NCBI GenBank assembly: GCA_943787925.1
Contig: CALSOH010000003.1
Coordinates: forward strand, 1-64,000
Origin: TMED14 sp003507115
Lineage (GTDB): Bacteria; Bacteroidota; Bacteroidia; Flavobacteriales; Schleiferiaceae
DNA length: 64,000 nucleotides
Direction: 5' to 3'
Each line of letters starts with the position of its first letter. The stretch's first letter is position 1. Position numbers and translations under genes: made by a program. The notes under the pieces were generated by a model. That model was not told the DNA's origin. It saw nothing but the letters and a program-made list of their open reading frames with translations, and did not search any database. Of this stretch, positions 8,324 to 17,664 are shown one piece after another.

Positions 8324-10624
8324 GTGAAGCGCTTTATCCTCTTTTTCGCGTCCCTTTTGGCTGCCCTTCCTCATGGGGTAGCTCAGGGAATTCCTGTGGG
8401 AACATGGCGTGCCCATTTCCCGCTTCGGGCCACGCACAGTGTCGCCTTGCTCGCCGAGGAAGTGTTAGTAGCGAGTCCCTATGGCCTTTTGCTGTTTGAC
8501 CCCGTCGACAAAGTCACGACGGCTGCGACCGTGGTGGAGGGATTGAGCGATGTGGATTTGACCTGTGCGGAGGCCTCCCCCCTGGGGAAAAAGGCCCTCC
8601 TGGGCTACAGTGACGGGGGTATGGACATCTGGTCGCACCAAGATGTGCGCCGCATTGGGGACATCCCCCAGAGTGGGGCCTATCCTGGGCAGTCAGACAT
8701 TCGCGCGGTGGTCTTTGCCGATGAACAGCGCGCATTTGCGGCCACGGGATTTGGTATTGTCGAATTGAATTTGACCTATGGTGTGGTCCAAGGCACCTAC
8801 CTATTGCGGGCAGACGGTGGCACGACCCCAGCCTATGACTTGAGTATAGAGGGCGACAGCCTCTTTGCGGCGACCGCCTCGGGCCTGTGGGCGGTGTCCT
8901 TGAATGACCCCTTGTATCTCCCTACTTCCTGGGTGCCTCATTCCCGCTGGAAGGACCAATCCATCGCGCGGCTTGCAGTGCAGCAAGGCCGCTTTTTGGT
9001 TCAGCCCGAGGGGTCCTTGGATGTCTGGTATGGATATTCCGGAAATTGGATCCCATTGCCCCTGGATACGACCGACCAGCCCGCGGTGCGTCGCTTGCGT
9101 CGAAGCTTAAACGGGTTTTTGGTCGTGCGTTCTTTTGGAGTGACGGAGGTGGCCCTCGATGCCAGCCTGGGCGCTACGGTATCCTCCGGATTTGGCAACA
9201 ATACAGCCTTCCATCCCTACGATGCCGCGGTGGACGCGAGGGGGACCTTGTATGTCGCCAACCGCGGCCGCGGACTCACCTTTGTCGATAACCCCGACTA
9301 CGCACAGCATCGGGCAGTCCAAGATCCCCAATCTGCCCAAGCCTATGCGCTGGAGGGTGGGCCCGAGGGTGTGCACGTATTGACAGGAGCCGTGGATGCC
9401 ACCTGGACGGCAACCTATACCAACGAGGGCATTCTCCATTTTGACGACCTCCGATGGACGGCCTTGCAGGAAAGCGCACTAGGGGGCGCCAAGGACATTT
9501 TAGACATTCAATATGATCCCTCGGACCCGACGCATTGGTTTGCGGCCAGCTGGGGCAAGGGGGTGTTGGAATTTTCGGGCGACCAGCTGGTGCAGATGTG
9601 GAATCACACCAATTCAAGCTTGCAGACAGCGGCGGGTTCAGGCCCTTCGGATGTTCGGACGGGCGGCCTCTGCTGGGGCCAGGATGGTGCCTTGTGGGTC
9701 AGCAACGCCCTTTCTGCCCAGCCCCTGCACCGATATGATCCCACCACGCAGCAATGGCAGGGCTATTCGGCCGGTAGCTTTAATGGCGAGTCGGTCAAAA
9801 CCCTCCTGCAGGACGAAGACGGCGCCTTTTGGCTGCAGTCCCGTACGGAGGGCTGGATGGCCATCGAAGTCTCCGGTCTGACGACGGCAACTCGGCGATT
9901 GACCCGCGGTCCTGGGAGTGGAAACCTACCTAGCGCCTCGGTTCCAGCCGCGCTCTTTGATCACGATGGAGAACTTTGGTTGGGCACAAGCGATGGCTTG
10001 ATGGTATGCTTTTCTCCCTACAATGCCTTCAATGGCAAGAGTATCGATGCCCAATACCTTTTGGTGGCGGAAAACGGCATCAATCAGCGCGTGCTCAATG
10101 GACAGAACATCTTGTCCATGGCTTTGGATGGCGCCAACCGTAAGTGGATTGGCACCGCGGACGCAGGGGTCTTCCTGCTCTCGGCCGATGGCTTAGAAAC
10201 CATCCACCATTTCACGGCGGAAAACAGTCCGTTGCTGAGCAATCGGGTGCAATCCATCTATGTCGATCCAGCAAGTGGCGAGGTGTACTTTGGAACGAAC
10301 CGCGGGCTGCTCTCCTACCGGGCAACGGCGACCCAAACGGCATCCTCCTATTCCGGGATCGAAGTCTTCCCCAATCCGCTAAAACCCGAGGAATATGGCC
10401 CCATGTCTGTCCGCGGACTCGTCCCTGAAAGCTATGTGAAAGTGACCAACACCAATGGGCGGCTGCTCTATGAAGGGTATGCCACGGGGGGCCAATTCAC
10501 CTGGGATACGTATAGCCTATCCGGGGAACGGGCGCCATCCGGCATTTATTTGTTTTGGATCACAGACCCGCTGGGAACCCAAACCACGGTGGTTCAGGGG
10601 GTGATCGTTCGCGGAAACCCATGA
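8324..10624 (+). CDS. T9SS type A sorting-domain protein with ligand-sensor-like propeller repeats
   Basis: This is an exported protein of 766 residues. It has an N-terminal signal peptide ending near PHGVAQG, then repeated blades of the type seen in two-component regulator propeller proteins (for example EDGAFWLQSRTEGW and DGELWLGTSDGLMV). It ends in a type A T9SS sorting domain with FPNPL near residue 684 and SGIYLFWI near the end. It is probably secreted and cell-surface attached, but no enzymatic motif is visible and its function is unknown. The start is uncertain: GTG 8324 leaves the predicted -7 box upstream, while in-frame ATGs at 8309 and 8267 are alternatives. Its stop overlaps the recO start (ATGA). 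Confidence 0.8.
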   Translation: MKRFILFFASLLAALPHGVAQGIPVGTWRAHFPLRATHSVALLAEEVLVASPYGLLLFDPVDKVTTAATVVEGLSDVDLTCAEASPLGKKALLGYSDGGMDIWSHQDVRRIGDIPQSGAYPGQSDIRAVVFADEQRAFAATGFGIVELNLTYGVVQGTYLLRADGGTTPAYDLSIEGDSLFAATASGLWAVSLNDPLYLPTSWVPHSRWKDQSIARLAVQQGRFLVQPEGSLDVWYGYSGNWIPLPLDTTDQPAVRRLRRSLNGFLVVRSFGVTEVALDASLGATVSSGFGNNTAFHPYDAAVDARGTLYVANRGRGLTFVDNPDYAQHRAVQDPQSAQAYALEGGPEGVHVLTGAVDATWTATYTNEGILHFDDLRWTALQESALGGAKDILDIQYDPSDPTHWFAASWGKGVLEFSGDQLVQMWNHTNSSLQTAAGSGPSDVRTGGLCWGQDGALWVSNALSAQPLHRYDPTTQQWQGYSAGSFNGESVKTLLQDEDGAFWLQSRTEGWMAIEVSGLTTATRRLTRGPGSGNLPSASVPAALFDHDGELWLGTSDGLMVCFSPYNAFNGKSIDAQYLLVAENGINQRVLNGQNILSMALDGANRKWIGTADAGVFLLSADGLETIHHFTAENSPLLSNRVQSIYVDPASGEVYFGTNRGLLSYRATATQTASSYSGIEVFPNPLKPEEYGPMSVRGLVPESYVKVTNTNGRLLYEGYATGGQFTWDTYSLSGERAPSGIYLFWITDPLGTQTTVVQGVIVRGNP

Positions 10625-11334
10625 GCACCCACAGTGTTCAAGCGCTGATGCTCGGGAAAATCGCCTATGGCGACAAAGCCCATATTCTCAAGCTTTGGAC
10701 CCGCCCCTTTGGCATTCAATCCTACATGGTACATAGTGTTCGAAGTGGGCGTTCGGGCTGGCGCCCCGCGTTGCTCTTGCCGATGACGGCGCTGGAAGCC
10801 GTGGTCACACACCGGGACAAGGGACATTTGGAAAAAATCTCGGATGTTCGTGCCACGCCACTGTGGAACCGCATTCAACGCGACCCAGTGGGCCAAACCC
10901 TATGCCTCTTTGCGGCGGAGGTATTGCTGAAAACACTGAAGACGGGTGATAGCACTCCGGACTTTTATGATGACGTACAGGAGATGTTGGAACGCTGGGA
11001 TCAGCCGAAGTCTTCCTGGGCGATGGCCGCTGTGGAATTGTTGGCTGTGGTGGCGCATCATCTTGGATTTGCCTTGGACCCCTCCCATTATGTGGAGGGC
11101 TGGGCCTTTGATCTGCGTGAAGGACTCTGCGCCCCGGCCCCATTGCTCCATCCCGAAGGACTTTCGCCAGAAACCACGCGGGCGCTTATGGGTTGGTTTG
11201 CGGACCCCAGTCAGATTCCGAACAAGGGGCTCCGCAACGAATTGTTGGATGGTTTTTTGACGGGCCTTCGGTGGCATCATCCCGGCATGGGGGAAATTCA
11301 CAGCCTGGAGATTCTTCGGGGCCTTTCTGCTTGA
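10621..11334 (+). CDS. recO: DNA repair protein RecO
   Basis: RecO works with RecR (and RecF) to load RecA on SSB-coated gaps. The N-terminal OB-fold begins VQALMLGKIAYGDKAHILKLWT and is followed by the helical domain; the total length of 237 residues is normal. I see no CxxC zinc motif in the C-terminal half, as is usual in Bacteroidota RecO. ATG 10621 overlaps the upstream stop (ATGA) and gives the normal family N-terminus, so the longer frame from 10555 is not needed. The gene converges on the DUF4837 gene with only 7 bp between the stop codons. Confidence 0.88.
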   Translation: MSTHSVQALMLGKIAYGDKAHILKLWTRPFGIQSYMVHSVRSGRSGWRPALLLPMTALEAVVTHRDKGHLEKISDVRATPLWNRIQRDPVGQTLCLFAAEVLLKTLKTGDSTPDFYDDVQEMLERWDQPKSSWAMAAVELLAVVAHHLGFALDPSHYVEGWAFDLREGLCAPAPLLHPEGLSPETTRALMGWFADPSQIPNKGLRNELLDGFLTGLRWHHPGMGEIHSLEILRGLSA

Positions 11335-11341
11335 GCGGACC

Positions 11342-12343
11342 TCAGCGGAGGCGTACCGAGCGCAGCGAGGACTCGAGTTCCATCATCACTTTGCGCTTCT
11401 TCATGCTGGGCGCGTAGACCAAATAGGTCATGCTCAAGACCCGTCCATGTGCTTCGTCCACGTAGGAGTAGGTGACAAAGGGACCGCCGCCAAAGCCCCC
11501 CTCGGTGCGGAACTGCCCTCGCGAGAGGTAGGCGAAGGTGCCGCCGAGTTCCTCATAGTTTTGAACCACAGGGATGCGGGGCTCAATAGCGAGATGGCTC
11601 CCATCCTGGGTGCCTTCGAAGTAGCGGCTTAGGAGTTCGTTTTGGCGCGTCAATATCGCTTGGCTTGGATCCTGCTCCCCGTCCCAAGGCTGCTCCCAGG
11701 CTAGCAAATACTGAATGCTTTTTTTCGTGTCTTCCCGCAAGATGGCCAATCCATCTTCTTGCAGGGTGGTCTTGAAGCCTTTGGGAAGCACCATGGATGC
11801 GAGGCCAAATTGGGCCAAGGAAGGCGCAATGGTGGCACTTTGGTTGGAGGCGATACGCCGGGCAAGGACTTCCGCATCGTGGGCATCAAATCGGGCGATC
11901 ACCTCGGGCAAACTGGCCTTCACGCGCTGAATCAAGGCCTCTTGGGTGGGAGCAATGATGGCTACGACGAGTTGCGGTTCGGCCCAGAGATTCTTGAGGA
12001 CCAAGGTGCTGCTTGAATCCGGAATAATGGCCAGGGTGAGTATGCTCTTGGATCGCTTGGTCAGGGAGGAAACGGCGTCTTGATCAATGCGCGAGAGGTC
12101 AAAATGGGGTTCGGCCATGGGCAGGCCGTCCATGGGTTTGGCCAAGTGCTCTAAAAGCAAGACGCCCAGCTCCTCTTCCCATAGGTCTCGATCACAGAAA
12201 AGGGTGAGTTCATTGTGGGTGCCATTGCTGCTCGGAAGGTTGTGTTTGCGAGCTAAGGCTCGGGCTTCGGCCGTTTGAGGCTCCGACTGGCAAGCCACTC
12301 CCAGAAGGGCGGCGAGGAGAAGGATGCACCCGAACCGCATCAT
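11342..12343 (-). CDS. DUF4837 family lipoprotein
   Basis: This 333-residue protein has a lipoprotein signal (LLLAALLGVACQS, Cys near residue 18), so it is probably anchored to a membrane in the periplasm. The pattern LPSSNGTHNELTLFCDRDLWE at the mature N-terminus and the length fit DUF4837, a Bacteroidota family of unknown function. It starts inside the stop of the lytic transglycosylase gene and is the last gene of the long minus-strand run, which suggests a cell-envelope role. No catalytic motif is apparent. Confidence 0.8.
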   Translation of the reverse strand: MMRFGCILLLAALLGVACQSEPQTAEARALARKHNLPSSNGTHNELTLFCDRDLWEEELGVLLLEHLAKPMDGLPMAEPHFDLSRIDQDAVSSLTKRSKSILTLAIIPDSSSTLVLKNLWAEPQLVVAIIAPTQEALIQRVKASLPEVIARFDAHDAEVLARRIASNQSATIAPSLAQFGLASMVLPKGFKTTLQEDGLAILREDTKKSIQYLLAWEQPWDGEQDPSQAILTRQNELLSRYFEGTQDGSHLAIEPRIPVVQNYEELGGTFAYLSRGQFRTEGGFGGGPFVTYSYVDEAHGRVLSMTYLVYAPSMKKRKVMMELESSLRSVRLR

Positions 12344-13593
12344 CCGCGCACTTTGAGTTTTTGGCCAATGCGGATCGTGGTGCCACGAAGACCATTCCAG
12401 CGTTGGAGGTCCGAGACGCGCACTCCGTATTTTTTGGCAATGGCCCCGAGTGTGTCCCCGGAGCGCACGGTATGGTATCGGCCGCTACCCCCCGAGGATG
12501 TGTTGCTGGCAACTTGAGTTGGCGGAGGAAGGGGGGCTTTCTTAAGTCGATGGGCCGTTGTGGCGTATAGGGTGTCCGCAAAGGCCACGTACGCGGGGAT
12601 AGCTGCTTTTGGGATGACAAAGCTGTAGATTTTTCCATCTTTTGGTCCAGGAACGTGTTGCAACTTGTACTGGGGGTTCAAGACGGTGATCAGCGTGCTA
12701 TCAATGGACAATACTTGGGCGATATCGTAGAGGCCCACGGGCTCCGTGGCATTAATGGTGTCGACATCAAAGAAGGTGGTGGGAGGCATTTCTGCCCGCA
12801 CCCCGTGTAGTCCGGCGTAGTTCATGGCATAGACGGCGGCTATGTAGGCCGGCACGTAGTTGCGCGTTTCTCGGGGTAGGAAGGGACGGATTTCCCAATA
12901 GGTCGTTTTGCCGCCCGAATACCGAATGGCTTTGGAGACATTGCCCGGCCCCGCATTGTACGCGGCCAAAGCCATTTCCCAGCTGCCAAACATGTCAAAC
13001 ATTTTCTTCAAATAGCGGCATGCTGCATCGGTGCTTTTGACCGGGTCCATTCGCTCGTCTACGTAGGAGCTGATTTCGAGTCCTTGCAATTTTCCGGTGG
13101 CATACATGAACTGCCACAAGCCTTTGGCGCCGACGGGACTCGTGGCGGAGGGATTCATAGCACTTTCGATGATGGGCAAGTACTTGAGCTCCATCGGCAT
13201 GTTATAGCGGTCCAAGGCCGCCTCGAAAATCGGGAAATAGTAGGTGGATCGCCCGATGACTCGCCCGAGGAATTCCTTGCGACGACCCAAATAAAACTGG
13301 ATGGAATTCTTGACGTCGGGCGTGAAGCGCAAGTCCATGGGGGACCGCTGATCAAGCGTCGCCAAACGCTGGGCGATCACAGCATCGGAGACACCTAAAA
13401 TATCCGCTGCGGCGGTGTCTACCCCTTTGATGGCGTGGTGGACGAAGGTTTGTTCCGCTCGGCTGGTCAACCAACGCGCATAGAGGGAGTCAGCTTTGTT
13501 GGCGAGGGGGAATTTGGGCACTAAGCTATCTCCCCCGTGTCCAAACATGGACATCGTCAAGGTCAAGGCCAAAAAAAGGAAGAAGCGAGGCAT
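12340..13593 (-). CDS. membrane-bound lytic murein transglycosylase (MltD-like) with LysM
   Basis: This enzyme cleaves peptidoglycan glycan strands. A signal peptide of about 20 residues is followed by the SLT (family 1) domain with IIESAMNPSATSPVGAKGLW, in which the catalytic Glu is near residue 143, and by AYNAGPGNV. A LysM domain (HTVRSGDTLGAIAKKYGV to IRIGQKLKV) forms the C-terminus at about 372-415. A weaker LysM-like stretch may lie at about 275-320. The length of 417 residues suits an MltD-like protein. Its start base is also the last base of gatA and its stop overlaps the next start, so translation of the three genes is closely coupled. Confidence 0.9.
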   Translation of the reverse strand: MPRFFLFLALTLTMSMFGHGGDSLVPKFPLANKADSLYARWLTSRAEQTFVHHAIKGVDTAAADILGVSDAVIAQRLATLDQRSPMDLRFTPDVKNSIQFYLGRRKEFLGRVIGRSTYYFPIFEAALDRYNMPMELKYLPIIESAMNPSATSPVGAKGLWQFMYATGKLQGLEISSYVDERMDPVKSTDAACRYLKKMFDMFGSWEMALAAYNAGPGNVSKAIRYSGGKTTYWEIRPFLPRETRNYVPAYIAAVYAMNYAGLHGVRAEMPPTTFFDVDTINATEPVGLYDIAQVLSIDSTLITVLNPQYKLQHVPGPKDGKIYSFVIPKAAIPAYVAFADTLYATTAHRLKKAPLPPPTQVASNTSSGGSGRYHTVRSGDTLGAIAKKYGVRVSDLQRWNGLRGTTIRIGQKLKVRG

Positions 13594-15008
13594 TACAGGC
13601 AGTCTAAAATGTGAGCGGCCTGGAACAGTTTGGGTTCATCAAACGGACCCGCCATGATTTGCATACCAAAAGGCAGGCCATTTGAATGAGGACCCGCGGG
13701 AATGTTCATAGCCGGGATGCCGGCGATGGGGGCTTGAACCGTAAAAATGTCTTCTAAGTAGAGCACGGTAGGGTCCGTGTATTCCTGGCCTAGCGGGAAC
13801 GCGGTGTGGGGTGTGGTGGGCCCGATGAGGGCATCGACCTGGGTCAAGGCCTCGAGGGTGGCATCGCGAACCACGCGGCGGGCTTTCTGTGCCTTGCCAT
13901 AAAACGCGTCAAAGTAGCCGGCGCTCAGGACGAAGGTTCCCAGCAAGATGCGGCGTTGTACTTCTTCGCCAAAGCCCTCGGAGCGAGACTTTTTGTAGAG
14001 CGACTCGAGATCCGTCGCCTTCTCACTTCGGTGGCCAATGTGCACGCCGTCGTAGCGGGCAAGGTTGGAGCTCGCTTCCGCCGTGGTGAGGATATAGTAA
14101 ATGGGCACTAAGGCATCCAAATAGGGAAAATCCAGCGCTTCGACGCGGTGTCCCGCGGCCTTCAATTGGTCGACGCGGTCAAAGAAGTACTGGCGGATTT
14201 CCGCGTCTAGGGCGGGGTTGTCCAATACTTCCTTATAGTAGCCAAAGGTGAAGGGCCGTTCTGCAGGAATGGGCCCCATGGCGGGCACGGGACGTTCGGA
14301 ACACGTCGTGTCGAAGGCATCGGCGCCTGAGATCACCTCGGTGATTCGCGCTAAGTCGTCCAAGGAGCGCGCGAAGGGCCCAACTTGGTCAAAGGACGAG
14401 GCGTAGGCAATCACGCCATGGCGGGATACGCGGCCATAAGTAGGCTTGACCCCATAGGTGCCCGTAAAGGCGGCGGGCTGGCGAATGGATCCGCCGGTGT
14501 CTGACCCCAAAGCGGCGTGGCAGATGCCTGCAGCCACAGCGGCGGCGGAGCCACCCGAAGAGCCCCCTGGCGTCAGGGAAGGATCGACCGGGTTTTTGAC
14601 CGGTCCGTAGGCCGAGGTTTCATTGGAGGAGCCCATGGCGAACTCGTCACACCCCGTGCGCCCTAGGATGATGGCATCGGCATCGATCAATCTTTGAACG
14701 ACCGTAGCGGTGAATTGGGATTCGAAGCCGCGGAGCATGTTCGAGCCCGCACTGACGCCATGCCCCTTGAAGCACAGGTTGTCTTTGAGGGCAATAGTCA
14801 CCCCAGCGAGCGGGCCGGCTGTTCCCGCGGCTAATTTGGCATCGACCGCTCGGGCCTGGGCGCGAGCCGTTTCGGGAAAGAGTTCAATAAAAATGTTGAG
14901 ATCGGCTTTTTCTTCGGCGCGCTGAAGCGCTTCCTTTACCAATTCGGCACAGGAGGTCTGTCCGGCATGCAAAGCCGAGTGTAGGGACTCAATCGAAGGG
15001 TAGATCAC
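13593..15008 (-). CDS. gatA: Asp-tRNA(Asn)/Glu-tRNA(Gln) amidotransferase subunit A
   Basis: GatA is the glutaminase/amidase subunit of GatCAB, which amidates mischarged Glu-tRNA(Gln) or Asp-tRNA(Asn). The Ser-Ser-Lys amidase triad is visible as Lys in VTIALKDNLC (near 74), Ser in PGGSSGGSAAAV (near 150) and Ser in SDTGGSIRQP (near 173). At 471 residues it is complete. The GTG start at 15008 overlaps the tatA stop (GTGA). An AsnRS is encoded in the same window (asnS), which suggests that Gln-tRNA(Gln) is the product that matters here; this is an inference. Confidence 0.93.
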   Translation of the reverse strand: MIYPSIESLHSALHAGQTSCAELVKEALQRAEEKADLNIFIELFPETARAQARAVDAKLAAGTAGPLAGVTIALKDNLCFKGHGVSAGSNMLRGFESQFTATVVQRLIDADAIILGRTGCDEFAMGSSNETSAYGPVKNPVDPSLTPGGSSGGSAAAVAAGICHAALGSDTGGSIRQPAAFTGTYGVKPTYGRVSRHGVIAYASSFDQVGPFARSLDDLARITEVISGADAFDTTCSERPVPAMGPIPAERPFTFGYYKEVLDNPALDAEIRQYFFDRVDQLKAAGHRVEALDFPYLDALVPIYYILTTAEASSNLARYDGVHIGHRSEKATDLESLYKKSRSEGFGEEVQRRILLGTFVLSAGYFDAFYGKAQKARRVVRDATLEALTQVDALIGPTTPHTAFPLGQEYTDPTVLYLEDIFTVQAPIAGIPAMNIPAGPHSNGLPFGMQIMAGPFDEPKLFQAAHILDCL

Positions 15009-15190
15009 TCTTTGTCCTTGGACGTATCGTCTTCGTCTTCTTTCAGTGCTTTCTTGAACTCCTTGACGCCACCGCCCAAGCCTTTCATCAACTCAGGAAT
15101 TTTACGACCTCCAAAAAGCAAAAGAACCAATGCCACGATCAAAACGATTTGCCAAGGGCCAATCATGCCCAAAAATATGCTTAATGCCAT
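15005..15190 (-). CDS. tatA: Sec-independent translocase TatA/E
   Basis: This 61-residue protein is the pore-forming TatA/E component of twin-arginine export. It has an N-terminal membrane helix (IGPWQIVLIVALVLLLFGG), the FGGRKIPEL hinge and an amphipathic helix GGVKEFKKALKE, then an acidic tail. A TACTTTTA promoter-like box lies at 15211-15218 on the same strand. Its stop overlaps the gatA GTG. tatC is not in the window. Confidence 0.93.
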   Translation of the reverse strand: MALSIFLGMIGPWQIVLIVALVLLLFGGRKIPELMKGLGGGVKEFKKALKEDEDDTSKDKE

Positions 15191-15210
15191 GTTCTTGCGA
15201 TTAGTGGGAG

Positions 15211-15218
15211 TAAAAGTA
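15211..15218 (-). promoter_or_regulatory. -7 box upstream of tatA (TACTTTTA)
   Basis: TACTTTTA on the minus strand matches TAnnTTTG except at the last base and ends 20 bp before the tatA ATG. It lies in the 43-bp gap between gpsA and tatA, so it may be an internal promoter of the long operon. Confidence 0.4.
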
Positions 15219-15233
15219 CAAAGCCCCGAGTGG

Positions 15234-16229
15234 CTATTTGAGTTTTTCGGATAACTCTCGAATCACTTTTTTCGCGGACTTTCCTTCGTACAAGATTTTA
15301 TAGACAGCTGCGGCAATGGGCATGCGAACCTCTTTGGATTTTTTGACGTCGCGAATCAGCTTGGCGGCGTAGTATCCTTCGGCCACCATGCTCATTTCCA
15401 ACATGGCACTGCGCACGGTGTATCCCTTGCCAATGAGGTTTCCGAGTGTGCGGTTTCGTGAAAAGGGCGAGTACATCGTCACAAACAGATCCCCCGAATA
15501 GGCCGTGCGTGAAATATCGCGCTTCATCGGCTCCACTGCCTTAATGAAGCGCTTCATTTCCACCAGGGCGTTGCTCACGAGCACAGCCTGGAAGTTGTCG
15601 CCATAGCCTAATCCATGGCAAATTCCTGCAGCGATGGCATAAATGTTCTTGAGCACCGAAGCGTATTCCGTGCCGTAGATATCGTCGGTGCAATTGGTTT
15701 GAATGGCCGGGCCGCTGACTTTCTTGGCCATGATTCGGGCCAACTGGTCATTCTGGGAGGCAATGGTCAAATAGGATAAGCGCTCCAGGGCGACCTCTTC
15801 TGCATGGCAGGGCCCAAGGATGGCCCCGAACTGTTGGTAACTCAACCCAAAGCTGTCGTGGAGAAACTCCCCAACAATTTGGTGGGTTTGGGGAACGATG
15901 CCCTTGACGGCTGAAAACACATTTTTGGATGGCAAGAGGTCACGAATGGGCTCAATCGCTTCCGCCAAAAATGCAGAGGGGATGGCCAAGACCAAAATGT
16001 CCGCTTCTTCGGCTACCGCACGGATATCGCTATCCATGTCTAATTTTTCCACATCCAATTCGACCTCAGAGAGATACTTGGGGTTGTGGTGATGAATTTG
16101 GACATGTAAAATCGCCTCATCGCTGCGCACCCACCAACCCACACGGTCGTTGTTCTGCGAGAGAATTTTGACCAGGGCGGTCGCCCAAGAGCCACTCCCC
16201 AAAACCGCAATGGATGGATTTTTTCCCAT
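15234..16229 (-). CDS. gpsA: NAD(P)H-dependent glycerol-3-phosphate dehydrogenase
   Basis: GpsA makes sn-glycerol 3-phosphate from dihydroxyacetone phosphate for phospholipid synthesis. The N-terminal Rossmann motif is VLGSGSWATALVKIL, and the C-terminal catalytic part has SVLKNIYAIAAGICHGLGYGDN with the catalytic lysine in SVLKN. The length of 331 residues is normal. Its start shares one base with the stop of the M28 peptidase gene (TAATG), which indicates coupled translation. Confidence 0.93.
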   Translation of the reverse strand: MGKNPSIAVLGSGSWATALVKILSQNNDRVGWWVRSDEAILHVQIHHHNPKYLSEVELDVEKLDMDSDIRAVAEEADILVLAIPSAFLAEAIEPIRDLLPSKNVFSAVKGIVPQTHQIVGEFLHDSFGLSYQQFGAILGPCHAEEVALERLSYLTIASQNDQLARIMAKKVSGPAIQTNCTDDIYGTEYASVLKNIYAIAAGICHGLGYGDNFQAVLVSNALVEMKRFIKAVEPMKRDISRTAYSGDLFVTMYSPFSRNRTLGNLIGKGYTVRSAMLEMSMVAEGYYAAKLIRDVKKSKEVRMPIAAAVYKILYEGKSAKKVIRELSEKLK

Positions 16230-17650
16230 TATTGTACGCGCTCGCTTCGTTGAGCGATATCGATAAATGTAAGTCGGGGGTGTTTCTGTGCCCGCTCCAA
16301 GATTTCGAGGGCTGCTTCGGTCACCTTGACGAGCCCGTCCATGTCAATCTTATCGAGATCGTCGGTGGGGCCGTGGTAGTCTTCGTGCAACCCCGTGTGG
16401 AGCATGATGGCGGGGATTCCGGCGCGGACAAAGGGCGCATGGTCCGAGCGCGGAAAGAGCGCGGGGATGTTCTCAATGCCAAATTGATCGCAGGGCATGT
16501 CACGCAAGACGCTGGCCCACTCGGCGGCGGATCCCGTGGCGTAGATCATCAGGCTATCCGCCCGATTTAGACGGCCCACCATGTCGATGTTGAGCATGTA
16601 GGCAAAGTCGTGGACGGGCACCGGGCAGTTTTCGACAAAGTACTTGGAGCCGAGCAAACCGTCTTCTTCGGCCGAAAAGGCCACGAAAAGGATGTTGCGG
16701 CCCTGCACCTCGGGGTATAGGCTCACTTCACGGGCGAGTTCCATGAGGACGGCGGTTCCGCTCGCGTTGTCATCCGCGCCATTGTGCACTTGGCCTTCGG
16801 CATCAGGATTGCGCGAGCCCCATTTGCCGAGACCGACGTGGTCGTAATGCGCGCCAATCACGATGGTGGTTGGCTGTCCCAAGTCCAGGAAGCCTGCGAC
16901 GTTGTAGGCTTCCGCGCCACGCTCCTGGATGGTTATCTGCAGTCCCACGTCTTTTTGCGCACGGCGCAGTTTGCGCACCCATCTTTTCCCGCTGACCAGA
17001 GCAACGGGTATGCCCAGGTCGCGCTGACGGCGCAGCATCATTTGGGTAATGCCCTTCTTGTTTTTGCGATCGAGTAGAATGATGGCTTTGGCGCCGGCCT
17101 GCTTGGCGTTTTGAATGCGGGAGCTCAAGGAAGTTTGGCCGGAATATTTTTTTTGGTCCTTGGGAGAGAGCTCCCAGTCCATGGTGACGATTTGTCCCAA
17201 CAAAGACGTTCCCTGAAAATGCATGCCTTGGATGCCCGCATGGACGTAGACGGAACTGCCCTCCAAGGCGCTGCTTTGGCTGTAGGGTAAGAGCACAAAT
17301 GCCGGGGCTGCCGTCGTACCGGAATTCACAAAAAGACTGTCGTCCTGAATGCGAATCCAATTGCCTTGTTTCGGCAAATGTGCGGGTCGGGGTGCGCTGA
17401 ATTGCTGAGTGAAGCCGCCTGGAAAGAAGGGACGCAATCCCGCTTCTTGGAAATTGCGAATGATGCAGGCCACGGCTTCGTTGGCGCCTTCGGTGCCGGG
17501 GAGACGTCCCTGCAGGTCATCTGAAGCTAAGAATTCCATGTCGCGCTTGAGGCGTTCGCGCGCTTCGGGACTGAGGGTGCCGCATTTAAACGTCTGGGCC
17601 GAAAGGCCTAGGGTAAAAAAGAGGCCAAAAAGGAGAGATAAGCGGTTCAT
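16229..17650 (-). CDS. M28 family zinc metallopeptidase (exported)
   Basis: This is a secreted aminopeptidase-like protein of 473 residues. It has a signal peptide (MNRLSLLFGLFFTLGLSAQ), a PA-like insert at about 150-260, and the M28 zinc ligands in order: His in GAHYDHVG, Asp in GADDNASG, Glu pair in FSAEEDGLLG, Asp in NIDMVGR, and His in LHEDYHGPTDD. All ligands appear intact. I chose ATG 17650 because it begins the signal peptide; the frame is open further upstream into lspA. The substrate is unknown. It sits between lspA and gpsA in the long envelope-related operon. Confidence 0.9.
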   Translation of the reverse strand: MNRLSLLFGLFFTLGLSAQTFKCGTLSPEARERLKRDMEFLASDDLQGRLPGTEGANEAVACIIRNFQEAGLRPFFPGGFTQQFSAPRPAHLPKQGNWIRIQDDSLFVNSGTTAAPAFVLLPYSQSSALEGSSVYVHAGIQGMHFQGTSLLGQIVTMDWELSPKDQKKYSGQTSLSSRIQNAKQAGAKAIILLDRKNKKGITQMMLRRQRDLGIPVALVSGKRWVRKLRRAQKDVGLQITIQERGAEAYNVAGFLDLGQPTTIVIGAHYDHVGLGKWGSRNPDAEGQVHNGADDNASGTAVLMELAREVSLYPEVQGRNILFVAFSAEEDGLLGSKYFVENCPVPVHDFAYMLNIDMVGRLNRADSLMIYATGSAAEWASVLRDMPCDQFGIENIPALFPRSDHAPFVRAGIPAIMLHTGLHEDYHGPTDDLDKIDMDGLVKVTEAALEILERAQKHPRLTFIDIAQRSERVQ

Positions 17651-17664
17651 ACGCGGTTCTAGTT

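Noticed and set aside
11335..11341. Search for a terminator between recO and the DUF4837 gene
   Set aside because: The stops are only 7 bp apart and no hairpin with a T tract lies there; nothing can be annotated.
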